From: Solanum dulcamara
Lineage: Eukaryota; Streptophyta; Magnoliopsida; Solanales; Solanaceae
Direction: 5' to 3'
Length of the DNA stretch: 64,000 nt
Assembly: GCF_947179165.1 (NCBI RefSeq)
Contig: NC_077237.1
Location: 88,078,341-88,142,340 of the forward strand
Under the pieces are notes generated by a model that saw only the letters and a list, made by a program, of their open reading frames with translations, was not told the origin of the DNA and made no database searches. Position numbers and translations under genes: made by a program. Shown one piece after another: positions 1-11,400 of the stretch. Within the stretch, counting starts at the first letter, position 1. Every line of letters starts with the position of its first letter.

Positions 1-108
1 ATAAATTCAAAAAAATATTATAAAAATGTGAATGATACCTTATGACGACAAATATTGTAAGCACATTTATTTTATAGAAAAAAGAATGAGTGGAAATGTA
101 ACACACAC

Positions 109-208
109 CACAAAGGAAATCAAAGTCAAGCATCCGTTGGATAGGAAGCTGCTTGTAGTTGTAGAACAAAGCTTGTGTAGTTTTGGAGAAAAGTTGTCCA
201 GTCGCCAT
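109..208 (-). CDS. ACLB: ATP-citrate synthase beta subunit, first coding exon (partial)
   Basis: Start codon at 208 on the minus strand. The exon reads MATGQLFSKTTQALFYNYKQ and then LPIQRMLDFDFLCG, and ends at a GT donor at 108-107. This is the very conserved N-terminus of plant ATP-citrate lyase subunit B (known from the family, which is about 608 residues). The rest of the gene lies beyond the left edge. ACL is a cytosolic enzyme that cleaves citrate with ATP and CoA to give acetyl-CoA and oxaloacetate. That acetyl-CoA feeds sterols, waxes, flavonoids and fatty-acid elongation. The B subunit carries the citrate-synthase-like part and pairs with subunit A. A 3' splice site (ctgcag) precedes the exon at 229-230, so 209-228 is 5'UTR. 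The upstream UTR exon is inferred near 2270-2370. Only 33 codons are visible, but the match is strong. Confidence 0.9.
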
Positions 209-844
209 TCTGCTGATTTAATCGAGACCTGCAGAAAAGTTGCAACATCAGCACAAGCATCAAAGTTTAATTCCATCAAAATAAAGTTATTCATGAGAGG
301 AGCACTCCATGACTTTTAGCCAACCGCCAAAACAATATCTCAACAGGCTAATATGCATCTGAAAGTGACATATATATGTCAAAAATAGCTAAAATTTCAA
401 CAATTACGAAGTTTTGAACCTATAATTGTGAAAGTGCAAGGAATTCAATGATGACTGATGAGATACATAAACATTGAATACATCAAATACAAATCCCGGA
501 TACTCCTCGTTTCGGAACATCTTTCTTCACCAAGGCCCAAGTTATCCACTCAAATCCACCATTTCCACATACAAACACCATGAGAAAAAAATATGTTACT
601 ATAACAAGATGATCCTTTAGAGATTTCTCTAAATTAACCTTTAACAAATGAAAACAAACCAGAACCAGGCTACATCGCCCCTGAGTTCAATTAAACCAAA
701 GACTATACTACAAACAGCCTGTGATCAGTGAAAATCAGAACTAAGTATAAATGATAAGAAAGTGAAACTCAATGTGCTTAAGATGAATAATTGATTGAAT
801 GAGGAAAAGCCAACAAACAATGATAAAGGTGAGTGCAAATAAAA

Positions 845-995
845 AAAAACAGCAGCCGAGGAATGGCAAGACCACAAGGGTCTATTGTACGCAACCTTAT
901 CCTGCATTTTTGCAAGCGGTTGTTCCCACAACTCAAACCCGTGACCTTCCAGTCACGTGACATCAACTTTACCAGTTACGCAAGGCAGGCAGAAA
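845..995 (-). mobile_element. Au-like SINE
   Basis: On the minus strand there is an A-box-like segment (about 965-985, gcgtaactggtaaagttgatg-type), then a tRNA-like B box GGTCACGGGTTTGAG (933-947). It continues with the typical Au body (TGCAAAAATGCAGGATAAGG, then GCGTACAATAGACCCTTGTG) and ends near an A/T run at about 841-850. This order and wording match the Au SINE family known from many angiosperms. It sits in the ACLB leader intron in the same orientation as the gene. Confidence 0.7.
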
Positions 996-1299
996 GGTGA
1001 GTGCAAATGATGATTCAAAACCACGTGATATTCAAAAAAAACTCGTAAAAAGATCAGATCTTTAACACGTGAACCAAATAAAAGAAATGCACCTTCATTC
1101 TCCTAAAAAGACTACAACTATAAATGACCATTAAAGCAGATCTTTCTTAGATCAAATATTTGTACAACAATCAAAGCATTTCACCACGGAAACATCGAAA
1201 ACAGATCAGACAAAAGAAAAATTCTGTAACTTCAGCAGTTTTACTTACACTAACAGGCAGAAACCCAAATCGCCAATCCAACAATAAAATCACAAAAAT

Positions 1300-2230
1300 G
1301 AACCAAAAACCTTTTGGATCAACAGAAGGTTCCCAAAATCAAGAATTCGACAGAAAAACGACAAAATCCCAGATCCCATACTCCAAAAAACACAACAAGG
1401 ATTCAAAAAAGAGAAACTTTTTAGGAAATCATAAAATGTACCTCATAACAGGAACCTAAAATCAAGAATTCAACACTAAAAAGACAGAACCCCAGATCCC
1501 ATACTCATAAAAGAACAAAAAAGATTCAAAAAAAGAGAAACTTTTTAGGAAATAAAATACTAATATTCAAAAAATGTACCTCCTAACAGGAACCTCAGAT
1601 CCCATACTCAAAAAAACACAGCAAAGATCAAAAAAGAGAAACTTTTTTAGAAAACAAAATACTAGTATTCAAAAACTGTACCTCCTAATAAGAACCCCAG
1701 ATCCCATACTCAAAAAAACACAGCAAAGATTCAAAAAAGAGAAACTTTTTAGAAAACAAAATACTAGTATTCACAAATGTACCTCCTAACAAGAACCCTA
1801 GATCACATACTCAAAAAAACACAGCAAAGATTCAAAAAAAGAGAAACTTTTTAGGAAAAAAATTACTAGTATTCACAAAATGTACCTCCTAACAAGAATC
1901 TTTGATCCCATACTCAAAAAAACACAGCAATGATTCAAAAAAGAGAAACTTTTTAGAAAAAAAAAATACTAGTATTCACAAAATGTACCTCCTAACAAGA
2001 ACTCCAGATCCCATACTCAAAAAAACACAGCAAAGATTCAAAGAAAGAGAAACTTTTTACGAAACAAAATGCATCTTCTAACAGGAACCAAAATCAAGAA
2101 TTCAACAATAAAACAACAGAACCCCAGATCTCAACTCCAATTAAAATCCATCAAACCCAAATCAAACAATAAAAAAACAAAACCCCAGATCCCAGAACAT
2201 GAAAAAAATAACATCAAGAATCTTTAAAAA
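1300..2230 (-). repeat. Tandem array of ~105-bp units in ACLB leader intron
   Basis: About seven to eight head-to-tail, imperfect units. Markers that recur are cagatcccatactc (about 1371, 1492, 1592, 1698, 1903, 2008, with variants near 1800 and 2185), gagaaactttttag (each unit), and aaatgtacctcctaac (1436, 1571, 1775, 1877, 1980, and a variant at 1675). Read in gene direction, each unit runs GGAGGTACATTT, CTAGTATTTTG, then AAAAAGTTTCTC, TGAGTATGGGATCTGGGGTT. The same order of motifs occurs at the presumed intron start (2269 downward), so the array looks like an amplification of the donor-proximal intron segment. Confidence 0.9.
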
Positions 2231-2395
2231 ATGGAAACTTTTCTAGGAAACAAAATGCTAGAAATGTACCAATTATGTATTTGTTCTTGATTAAGCGAGG
2301 ATGAAGAATGATCTAATTTGCCCCTGTAAGTAGAGTTGGGTGAGTGAAATAGTTAGATGGTTGGTATGTCGTGGAAGAATGTTAGATGGGTGAGT

Positions 2396-2406
2396 GTATA
2401 TATATG
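2396..2406 (-). promoter_or_regulatory. TATA box of ACLB (predicted)
   Basis: The minus strand reads CATATATATACAC directly downstream of a CT-rich run (cgtccctctttctctc). It lies about 30 bp ahead of a likely transcription start near 2370 and before the presumed leader exon. No experimental start is visible, so this is inference from position and composition. Confidence 0.45.
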
Positions 2407-3209
2407 AGAGAAAGAGGGACGGAGCAGCCAACCTTGAAAGACACCAAATTGATTCACGTGCCTCAGGTTGTTAGGTATCGTTAGGTTGGCCAACAAATTA
2501 TATTTTTTTGAACTAACTTATCCCATCTTTCGCGTGAAATAAATAATCTCAAATTCGATAAAATAGTCAATATTAAGATTGAGAAATGTATCTTGGGATA
2601 AATTTATAGCGTCTTAATCATGAGATATCTTGCGTGCCAAACACCCCTTAGTTCACGCTTAATTTTTTTATGATTACTTAATGAATTTGAATAGAGGCTG
2701 GTGATAAATAGTTATAACAAAGTAATATTATTATTAAGATGTTGTGCATTCGAAGATATGTGTAAAGATGACATTTCACTCAGGATAGAGCAAGTGTGTT
2801 GGTTACGAATTATGGTAAATACTGTAATTTTGATTCAAGTTCTCTATTTGTTGTAAGAAATTCATCGAATATGTACAAACTTATTATTTTAGAACCCGAT
2901 AATTTAAATGAATTAAAATTATGAATGCATAAACTTCAAATTCTGACTTCGCATCTAATTCCACTACTTCACTCACTTTTACTGTTGATCATTTATCAAC
3001 TATTACATACATCATGATCGTCAATCTTATCATTGCCGCTAACTATCATAATTACAATAGCGATCAATCACTACTATCTTCCGTCACTATAAATTATTGA
3101 GAATCGTTATAATAGTTAAATTATTTAATTTGATTTAAGCATCGAATGTGAGTACTCTTCATTGATTATTCTTAATTTGATGTGATTAAAAAAAATACAT
3201 AAAAAATAT

Positions 3210-3255
3210 GATGTGATGGGCGTGGGGGTGGGGGTGGGGGTGGAGGTGGGTGGAT
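3210..3255 (+). repeat. G-rich (GGGGGT)n tract
   Basis: A run of four or more G-blocks (gtgggggtgggggtggggg, then tggaggtgggtgg) fits the pattern of a G-quadruplex-forming sequence. It lies in intergenic DNA about 0.8 kb upstream of the inferred ACLB promoter. Confidence 0.6.
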
Positions 3256-5419
3256 TGGAACTTGTTGAAAGGTTGGCCTGACTTTAGTAACTTGAAAAAT
3301 CAAGGGTAAACATGACCTGTTTTTGTGGATGTTACATTTTGACCTTTATTTTTTTTATTGATATTATTATTGTTATTGTTATTATTGTTACCTATAATTA
3401 ACTTACTATATCATGTTTAGTGTTTGAAACATAAAATTTGAATTACTATATTTCATGTTTCAATTGCTTATTCTATACATTCTAAAATCAATTTGGGCAT
3501 GTTTTATATCTTAAATAATCTGTCATGTATGTCCCACAACATAATTTTCTTTACATTAATTTTTAAGTGCTTAATCATAGTAGCTTATATGCCACATTAT
3601 TGAATTAGAAATGTTTGTTCTACATCCTAACATAACTTGAAAATTTCAAATTTGTAACTATAGTAAAAAATTGATTTTTTTAAAGAAAATATTATAAAAT
3701 TTTATTATTCAAATAAAATTAGATTTATGATCCACTCTAAAAAAAAATTGTTATGGAAAAATAACTAAAACACATGATTGGTTATAGATATCCATTCTTG
3801 GCTGCTACCAAAATTGAATACACCTAATGTTAGGAGCTAATTTGTGGGCTATGCTTAGAGTTAAATCAAAGTAATACATAGAATACAAAATAAAAATAAA
3901 GAAAATAATATAATAGAAAAAGTAGGCAAAAAGAGAGATAAATAAAATAAATTAAAATAGGAACACCACAAATGAAAAGAACAAAAGATAATTTAATTTA
4001 ATGAAGTTCAAATTAATGTCACTTTCTAGTCATAATTGATCAAATGCTAGAGAGAAAGTTTGTCAATAAAATAAGGCCACATCATCCAAGTACCCAAAAG
4101 ATATTTTTTCAAAGGAATAATAAAAGTATAATCTCTTAAATTATTAGTAAATTTTAATTTTACTTCTCGTAGTTTTTGACAATTTATTTAATTTTAATAA
4201 TTAAATTATGTTTTTGTCTCGTTACATACACAATATGTTATGTTTAGATTATTTTAGTATAAATAAATTTTCTTTCACAAATAACTAACTTTTTTGACAA
4301 GGGAGATAGGTATCATTTCCATATCTCGTCCTATTAGAGCCTAACGTATAAAGGTTCGATAGAAAATGCGATAAAAGGATGTTCCTAGGCCTTCTACATA
4401 TTCTTTATTTTTATTCTTTCTATTTTTTTACTTATTAAGAGAGAAAATACGAGGTAACAATACAAATTTAAGTAAAATGATAAATTTTATGACTATTCAT
4501 TAATAAATGAGTCAACAATGCATATTTCAATCAATTAAAGATTAATTATCGTACTTATTCAGATATCAGAAGAATCAAAATTATAATTTATTAATAATTA
4601 AAAAGATAGAAAGTGTTGTTAACCTGTGTAAAATGTGCCACTTTCTTTGTTATAATACAAAATACTAATGGAAATAAAATAAAACATAGACACACTAAAC
4701 TTTGCTACTACTTGCCATTGTTGAAAAGCCTCCACAAATAGTGTCCAAACTTTTAGCCATCACTTATGAATTATCTTTCTTTATTAGTTATTTAGTCAAA
4801 TTCTTACTGCAAAAGTCCAATCAATAACTTACAACCTTAAAAAAAAATCTTGCAATTTAAACAAATAAGCTGATTAGAGTGCTACCAAGTTTCGTTTTTG
4901 GTTGCAACCCCAAATTCCCGGAAGAATGAAATTCAAAAAGTCTTTGCTTCGATTATCGAATTATATATTGTTGCTATTGTTTATTTCTTAATTATGCTCA
5001 GCATGATTGCTTCACTACTGTATTTTTCTCATATCTAATTTTATTATCATTTATTTAAATTGAAGATTTATCGAAAACAATCTTTTTATCTTCATAAGAT
5101 AAATATAAGACTACATACCACCGACCCGTATATATGTTGTTTGTTGCACCAAATAATAAGCCCATCATCTAATTATTATTTTGTGTTAAGAAAAGAAAAA
5201 CAGAGCCAGCCAGCAACAAAAACGTGATATTGCCATTCAATTAGTTATTTCTTGTCTTATTGACCATTACATTGACACCTACAGAGGTTATTTTTTCCAT
5301 TTTAGTGCAGGCTAACGTATATTCGATATATTATTTCGTATTAATAAATCATTATATGAGGACAGTGCATTCATGTCTGCAGGTTATCAAGTAAATAGGG
5401 GTCTTCGAACGGTTTTCCT

Positions 5420-5495
5420 CGTTTGCTGAATGGTTAGATTGTCATATATATCAAATGACATAGATTTTGAGTTCGAATCTTTAATGTGAAACCAT
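5420..5495 (+). repeat. tRNA-like / SINE relic
   Basis: The segment contains an A-box-like gctgaatggttagattgtca and, about 45 bp on, a B-box-like gagttcgaatcttt. It does not close into a tRNA cloverleaf that I can see, so a decayed SINE head is more likely than a tRNA gene. Confidence 0.3.
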
Positions 5496-6404
5496 TTTTA
5501 ATAGTGAATATTTTACTTCTTAAAATATGAACTTTCGATGCGAATCAGAATTAATTGGACTCCAAAACAGATATCATCATTAACGAGAAATCAATATTTT
5601 ATTTTATGCATCATAAAGCTGAGGCAAATCATATAAAATGAAACAAAAACAAGCAAGCAATTAGCAACCTCATATGACCACATCATTTATTATATAATAT
5701 CCACTGAAGTTGTAGTGAAATAATTAAACAATTTTCAATAGCCATCACTTATTTTTTTATTACTATATTATTAAGAAGTTTTCATGATTTCTGTGCTATT
5801 ATTTTTTTTCCAAGCCGCACTCCATCCTTGACTGATTGGTGAACTTCTTAATTTTTTTTATTATTTGATTTCTCAAATCACAATATGTTAAAATGTAGGA
5901 TTGATCTGAATCTTGATATGCACTATGTAAATAAAAATTTATATAATCAAAATATAATATTTAATGTGTTGAATAAGGCCTTTCATTGATTTTATATATA
6001 TTATTAATGTTAATATACATATAAGTTAAAACCTCAAAAGGTCAAAAAAAACAAAAAAAGGAATGGTAAATTGTTCCTGTTATTTTATAGATATAGAATT
6101 TAAGTCCTATACACCAACTTGATAGAAGTTGTTTGCTCTATCAATTCACTTGTAAGGTAATTACATATAAATATCTTCAAAAAGCAGTTCATCCATCAAC
6201 AGAAATACTTTTGTAGTATTTTACAAACTTGTTTTTAGTTTTACATCTGCATAAAATCTAAAAAGGTCATTTTCTTCCGTTCAATTTGTAAGAATTTGTA
6301 AGTGTGACATAAGAAATCATTTCCTCTGATGAATGTAGGATATTAGTATATAATCTCAACATTATTCTGCCTATATAATACAATGATTAGAGTTCATACA
6401 TTGG

Positions 6405-6870
6405 CTGAAAGAGGCTGCTGTTGGACTCAATCTCCCATGTAACTGAGGTCACGTTCAATCACATGCCCCCACATCTTATCAATTTTTACTCCATCCCATA
6501 GACAGTAATCTCTGTTCATAATCCATGGATTGTCTTTGGATAAGATTCCCGGCAGTAGTAATCACAAATACTTGATAAAGGACCTACAATAAGCATTTTC
6601 TTGAATCTTAGGTCCAAAAGAGCACAAACATCTAGTATTTGCAATTACTATGGTAAAAGATCTTATCCAAAAACAAACTAATGGAATAAGAGCGGAGATT
6701 GTTGCTTATGGGATGAAGTTAAATGCAATGAGACGTCGGGCCAAGTGATTGAACTTGACATCAGTTGTAGCCTGTGGGGACGATGATTGATTCCAATAGC
6801 ACCCTCTTACAGCTCTCTCAGCTCCAAAGGCTCGACCTTTCTTGGAATAACTTATCCAATTCTCACATCT
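6405..6870. repeat. Hcr9/Cf-derived foldback unit 1
   Basis: An inverted repeat. The arm at about 6405-6580 reads, on the minus strand, SYPKTNPWIMNRDYCLWDGV then VIERDLSY. The arm at about 6628-6800 reads, on the plus strand, WNKSGDCCLWDEVKCNETSG then QVIELDISCS. Both are the N-terminal cap (LRRNT, Cys-Cys-x-Trp) of Cf-9/Hcr9-type receptor-like proteins. The pairing continues through the ggataagat and aatcacaaatactt segments up to a loop of about 50 bp. Past arm B, a shifted frame gives QLSQLQRLDLSWNNLSNSHI, the first LRR. Stops and frameshifts exclude a functional receptor. The structure could give a hairpin RNA. Confidence 0.8.
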
Positions 6871-6880
6871 CAAATGTGGC
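6640..6880 (+). pseudogene. Hcr9-type LRR receptor-like protein fragment, copy 1
   Basis: About 80 codons resembling the Cf-9/Hcr9 N-terminus. The fragment runs from SYPKTN and the WNKSGDCCLWDEVKC cap motif, through TSGQVIELDIS, to the first leucine-rich repeat LSQLQRLDLSWNNLS. A frameshift near 6775-6785 separates the two parts. The signal peptide, the remaining LRRs and the membrane anchor are absent. Intact family members are extracellular LRR receptors for apoplastic fungal effectors. This copy cannot make one. Confidence 0.75.
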
Positions 6881-7390
6881 TTGGAAGAGGATGACATTGG
6901 ACTCAATCGTCCCTGCAACTGAGGTCATGTTCAATCACATGCCCCCACGTCTTATCACGTTCCACACCATCCCATAGACAACTATCTCTTCTCGTATTCC
7001 ATGAGTTGTCTCTAGATAAGATTCCTGACCGTAGTAATCACAGATGCTCGATGAGGGACCTACCTAAGCATTTTCTTGAATTTTAGAAGGGAAATGCTTT
7101 ATCAGAAATTTCTGTCCAAAAAGAGCACGGTCATCTAGTATTTGTGATTACTACGTTAAAAGATCTTATCCAAAAACACTATCACGGAATATGAGCAGAG
7201 ATTGTTGCTTATGGGATGGAGTTAACTGTGATGAGACGTCGGACCAGGTGATTGAACTTGACATCAGTTGTAGCTAGTGGGGACGATGATTGATTCCAAT
7301 AGCATCCTCTTCCAGCTCTCTCATCTCCAAAGGCTCGACCTTTCTTGGAATAACATATCCAGTTCTCACATCTTGGACAATAGATGACTT
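6880..7390. repeat. Hcr9/Cf-derived foldback unit 2
   Basis: A second copy of the same antisense-loop-sense structure, offset by about 480 bp from unit 1. The antisense arm is about 6880-7060 and the sense arm about 7130-7300. The sense arm reads SRDCCLWDGVNCDETSDQVI then ELDISCS followed by TAG. In another frame it gives FQLSHLQRLDLSWNNISSSH. The two units share 75-85% of bases by eye and so arose by tandem duplication of an already inverted unit. Coding capacity is broken, while the inverted symmetry is kept in both units. Confidence 0.8.
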
Positions 7391-7400
7391 TAACTGTATT
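7145..7400 (+). pseudogene. Hcr9-type LRR receptor-like protein fragment, copy 2
   Basis: Same part of the receptor as copy 1: the CCLWDGVNCDETS cap motif, then VIELDIS, then a TAG stop at about 7274-7276. After a frame change it reads LSHLQRLDLSWNN. The sequence diverges from the receptor family beyond about 7375. This is the sense arm of foldback unit 2. Confidence 0.75.
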
Positions 7401-7519
7401 CTACTAAGAAATGTGGCACTTTCTGTATACATGTTAGAACCGGTGGCGCTGATCATGAGTCAATCAACAAATTATGCCTTTGGTTTTGCTAGAACTGCAG
7501 TTTGTTAACTCACGCATCG

Positions 7520-8464
7520 TAAGCTAGAGTCCACGTAATCTATGTGATATACAGATCTATTTGCGGCCTTCGCGTCAAGAATTTCCTAAAAAAGACACGA
7601 CCACATGAGCCAAAACTTAGTAAGAAATGGTACAAATAAAGAGGAAAACAATGTACAAAAAGATCAGGGATATAGAAAGTTAAGTATAGAAATGTTAAGC
7701 AAATAGGAATATTAATGGAGCAGACTTCTAAGATCAATAAGATTCAAAAAAAACTTCTATACAGTTCATGTCAGTTTGTGTGCAGTATATCAATATAAGA
7801 TTGTAGACCGAAAAATTCAACATTGGCATAATAAAAATACACCAGAAGCTTTACAGATCTCGAGACATGTTGGTTTAAGTCTTAGCTCCAACGTCCACAT
7901 GTCAATTAAGGAAATACGAAACTACTCATCCAAGATAAACTTGGTCCTTTATGATGGAAGTTTTTAGTGTAGAACTACGCGAGCTGAAAATAGTGGTGAA
8001 TTCTTTGCATGGGATAATAGCATTTTGACACTAGAAATTAGACATATTTGCTTCTACTGTATATCTCATTTGATGACTGAAAAATAAAACGAAACTACTG
8101 ATACATGTACAATGGTTGTTTATAAGGAAGGTCAAGTATAACATTTAGCTGAAGCGAGCTACTTAATAAAGCATTTAACAGCATTAAAAACATTGCCAGG
8201 GACTAGAGTAGCTAATGAGTCAAGTAATAGTATAAGGTTAGAGGGCATACCGTTGTATCAAAAATTTGAAGCCTTCCCCTGCAAATCTGTGATGATGCAT
8301 TATGTATATATATGTTCTGTATGAGCTATAAAACCGTTTATCTCTGATTTCGACCTTTGTCCTTGAGAATCTGTGTACCAACGATCATCATTAGTCCTTG
8401 GACAGGCCTTCCAGAGAACCTCATAGTTCTAAATTTCAGCTGGTGTATCAACCTCAAATACAAT
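7520..8464. other. 3' flank of LdpA-like gene, no other gene
   Basis: AT-rich sequence between the foldback units and the stop codon of the minus-strand Fe-S gene. The part next to 8464 must hold that gene's 3'UTR. No clear poly(A) signal stands out, and no ORF has family resemblance. Confidence 0.5.
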
Positions 8465-11400
8465 CTAAGTGCTCTGCTTCTGGATGTTGTAACATTTAAC
8501 AGTTCCAACCAGAGCTAGTGATTCAATAATGGCCTGCAGAAGTTGCTCGGGGAAATCTTCAACACAAGCAAGTCCGTGATGACTTTGCACAGAACTCAAA
8601 ACTCTACCGACAATCTGAAGGGGGAATAAGGAGATTAAATTATGATACTGCTATAGTATTTAGCCTATGCAGTTGATTGGATAGACTAGAATAATTTCCA
8701 TGATTGGCAATAAGGACCTACCTTTCGTGCATAGCCGCCAAAGGCCACACCAGCAATCAAAGCATTTGGTGAATGTAAGGTGCTCGGAATTGTCTCATAT
8801 CTTGAAGCCTCTAAATGAATGTGTGGATTGATGTCAAAACTTCAGTGTTATATGGAATATGAACTTCATAAAGTGTGGACTGTGGAGTTAATACCGTGTA
8901 TGGTCGTTGTTTGGAATAATCTCTCTGTTTTCAACCCCTCCACTGTGTGACCATTGGTACCACCCGCCAGTTGAAGGAAGCCTATAACGTAGGAAGAATC
9001 TTAAAATTTCACTAGCGAGTTGTTTATAGCAATAGCCAACAATGAGTCATATCATGTCATTTATCAAAAGAATTATTTTATGCGCAAACCTTTAGGCTTG
9101 TCGCCAGCAGAGGCCAATTTTCGTGCAAAAGCAATTGCATCCCTTGTGGCACCTCGCCCAATATCTCCACTCATTGGTCGACCATCCAACTTCAATTACA
9201 ATCATTAGTAGAAATGATATGAAAATATATTTGGAGCATCCTAGCTTCTAAATCAATTAGTGATAGGACACATGATCTGCACCTGCCATAAGTTGACGCA
9301 TTGTATGCTGGCTTCCATTATGGAGTACATAGCTTTCATTGCAGATATGGTTGAATCTCTCAAGTCTGGAAAGCTAACCTGCACGAAACCATGATAAAAA
9401 CATTTTTTTTAACATACTTCTTGAAATGGAATAAGTTACTTGAACTTACTAGTTGATCCTCCTTCCGTTTGAATTTGTTTGTTTGGTTTTGACTTGTCAG
9501 GGAGTTTAAGAAAATAAAAAAGACTTTTGAATCTTGTGATCTTAAACTAAAGATATATCGAATGTACCAAAATTGTCTTTATTCTCGTGGTTTAAACATG
9601 TCATATGGAAAGTTAGAATTAAAGAGTTGTCAATAAAGGAAAGAGACACTCTTTTTAAATGGACTAAAAAAGAAAAGTAGGACAAACAAATTGAAATGGA
9701 GGGAGTAGTATTTAATGTGGCCAACAATCAAATAAAGAGTAACGGCTTCACATACTGCCACGAGCTTCAGATTTGCAGTTGAATTCCCCAGCCCAGTCCA
9801 GAGTTCTTTAAAAACTGAAGGTTCCCTATTCCAAAAATGAGAATGCAGATAAGATACACTTTTTAGCTACAAATTCATGTTACTCTGACAATGTGACAAA
9901 GAACTATTTGTACATTTTGTTTGAGATTACTGTTGTTACAGAATTTAGGAGAAGCAAAATCAGATTGTATTGCAGAAGTATATTTTGAGTAAGTATCTAT
10001 TATATGGGTTAAGTTTGTGTCTCAATTGAATAAGTAATGAAAATGCACACTTGAATGATTTCGGGGAATATATTAACCAAAAAGAAAATTATGCTAACCT
10101 TCCACTGGTATGAATTTCTATGGCATCAACATCATCCCTTTCAAGAAGTTCAGCTGTAGCTGTAACATCTCTCACATACGTAATAGCTCCTAAATCAACA
10201 AAAGTTTTTTTTATGAATTCAATTTGCAGAAAAACAACAATGCTAACGTAAAAGGGCATGGAGGAGGTGAAAATAGACGAGCAGCAGTACGCAAAAAACA
10301 TGGTGACAGAACGAGAAACGTTTTTTTTAGACAAGTGACCAGATTTATGGAACTCACTTATTTTGTCGTACGGACAAACCGGAAGGCAGCGACCACAACC
10401 ATAACAGCGCTCAGCCAAAACCCCGCCCTGCAATATTTACAGATGTAGCCTTTAGAAATGAACATGGATAAGCTTTAAAACGAATATAGCAGCTATAGTG
10501 TAAATCAAGGCAATTCAAAATGGAGAGAACCTTTTGCAATATTGCATTAGCAGGACACACTTTCTCACAAGGTCTCATGCAATCCCAAGGGCAATCATCC
10601 GGATCAAATTCTGCAACATTATCATAGACAGCTAGAGTATTAAACCCACACATCTTATTTACGAATACTTTCCATGAGTAATCTCATTCATGATATTTGA
10701 TCTAATTTTCCCAGTACCATTCAATTTCGAAAGGGTGACCATCTGCCCATTTTAGGAGACTGAAAGATCATAGAATCCAATGAAAATGACGATGCATTAG
10801 AAACTACTCTGTATGATAAACTAGAGTTCTTTGAGTTAAATGCTTCTGATGGTCCGTGCAATGTTTGATGAAGTAAGATCCAATGATAGTTAAAAACTCA
10901 TTGCAAAAGGACCGATATTAGAAAGCCTCAATATGGACGACAAAGTTCTAAAAACGGGAATAATCAAAACCATTTCACAGTTTCAAATGCTTCAGAAGAT
11001 TATGCACTCCCATCAGAAGCTTACTTTTTTTTTATAACCGAGAAACCCCCGACCAGTGCATGGTTCAGAACTCGGTGGATCACGGGCTAGCCCATCTACC
11101 CTTCTCCACTTAAATACCATATTTTTTACTGGCAACTTTTTGTCTACGACAGGGTAGCAATCATACTTGTACTAAAAGAAACTTTTACCCCTACATCACG
11201 TAACCAAGATTATGAGTATCAGAAAGGACAAATATGCTGGTTGAAGTCAAAGTGTCGGGGGAGTTACCAGCTTTACGGAAATGAAGATCTTCATCATCAT
11301 TAACACTGATCATTACCCAAGGCCTGCGTATGGGCACAAGGGCTCTGGCTGCTTCTATCCCTTCATTTACAGCATTCACCACTGAAGCCTCAGCAGCGCA

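Larger units (their letters stand above)
229..2269 (-). other. 5'UTR intron of ACLB (inferred)
   Basis: This is the inferred long leader intron of ACLB, read on the minus strand. The acceptor is ctgcag at 229-234. The likeliest donor is AATTG|GTACAT at 2268-2269, just inside a CT-rich leader. The intron contains a minus-oriented Au-like SINE (about 845-995) and a tandem array (about 1300-2200). The acceptor is well supported because it lies directly ahead of the ACLB start exon. The donor is inferred and could instead be one of the near-identical donor-like sites inside the array. Confidence 0.55.
2410..6400. other. Intergenic, AT-rich, no gene seen
   Basis: There is no convincing coding region on either strand. 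Notable parts are a MITE-like end at about 2510-2660 (tatccca...gggata and gccaaacacccctta), a G-rich tract at 3215-3255 and TTA/TTG microsatellite sequence near 3355-3395. A tRNA-like or SINE-like relic lies at about 5420-5495. The rest is AT-rich with short homopolymers. Confidence 0.6.

Noticed and set aside
32..319. 95-aa plus-strand ORF at the left edge
   Set aside because: It is antisense to the ACLB first exon and its splice sites, which explain the sequence better.
1160..1789. Lysine-rich plus-strand ORFs (99 and 71 aa)
   Set aside because: They read through the A-rich tandem repeat array on the non-gene strand; their repetitive content comes from the repeat.
10224..10448. 74-aa plus-strand ORF
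   Set aside because: Shadow of the Fe-S exon at 10358-10427 on the other strand; no family resemblance.
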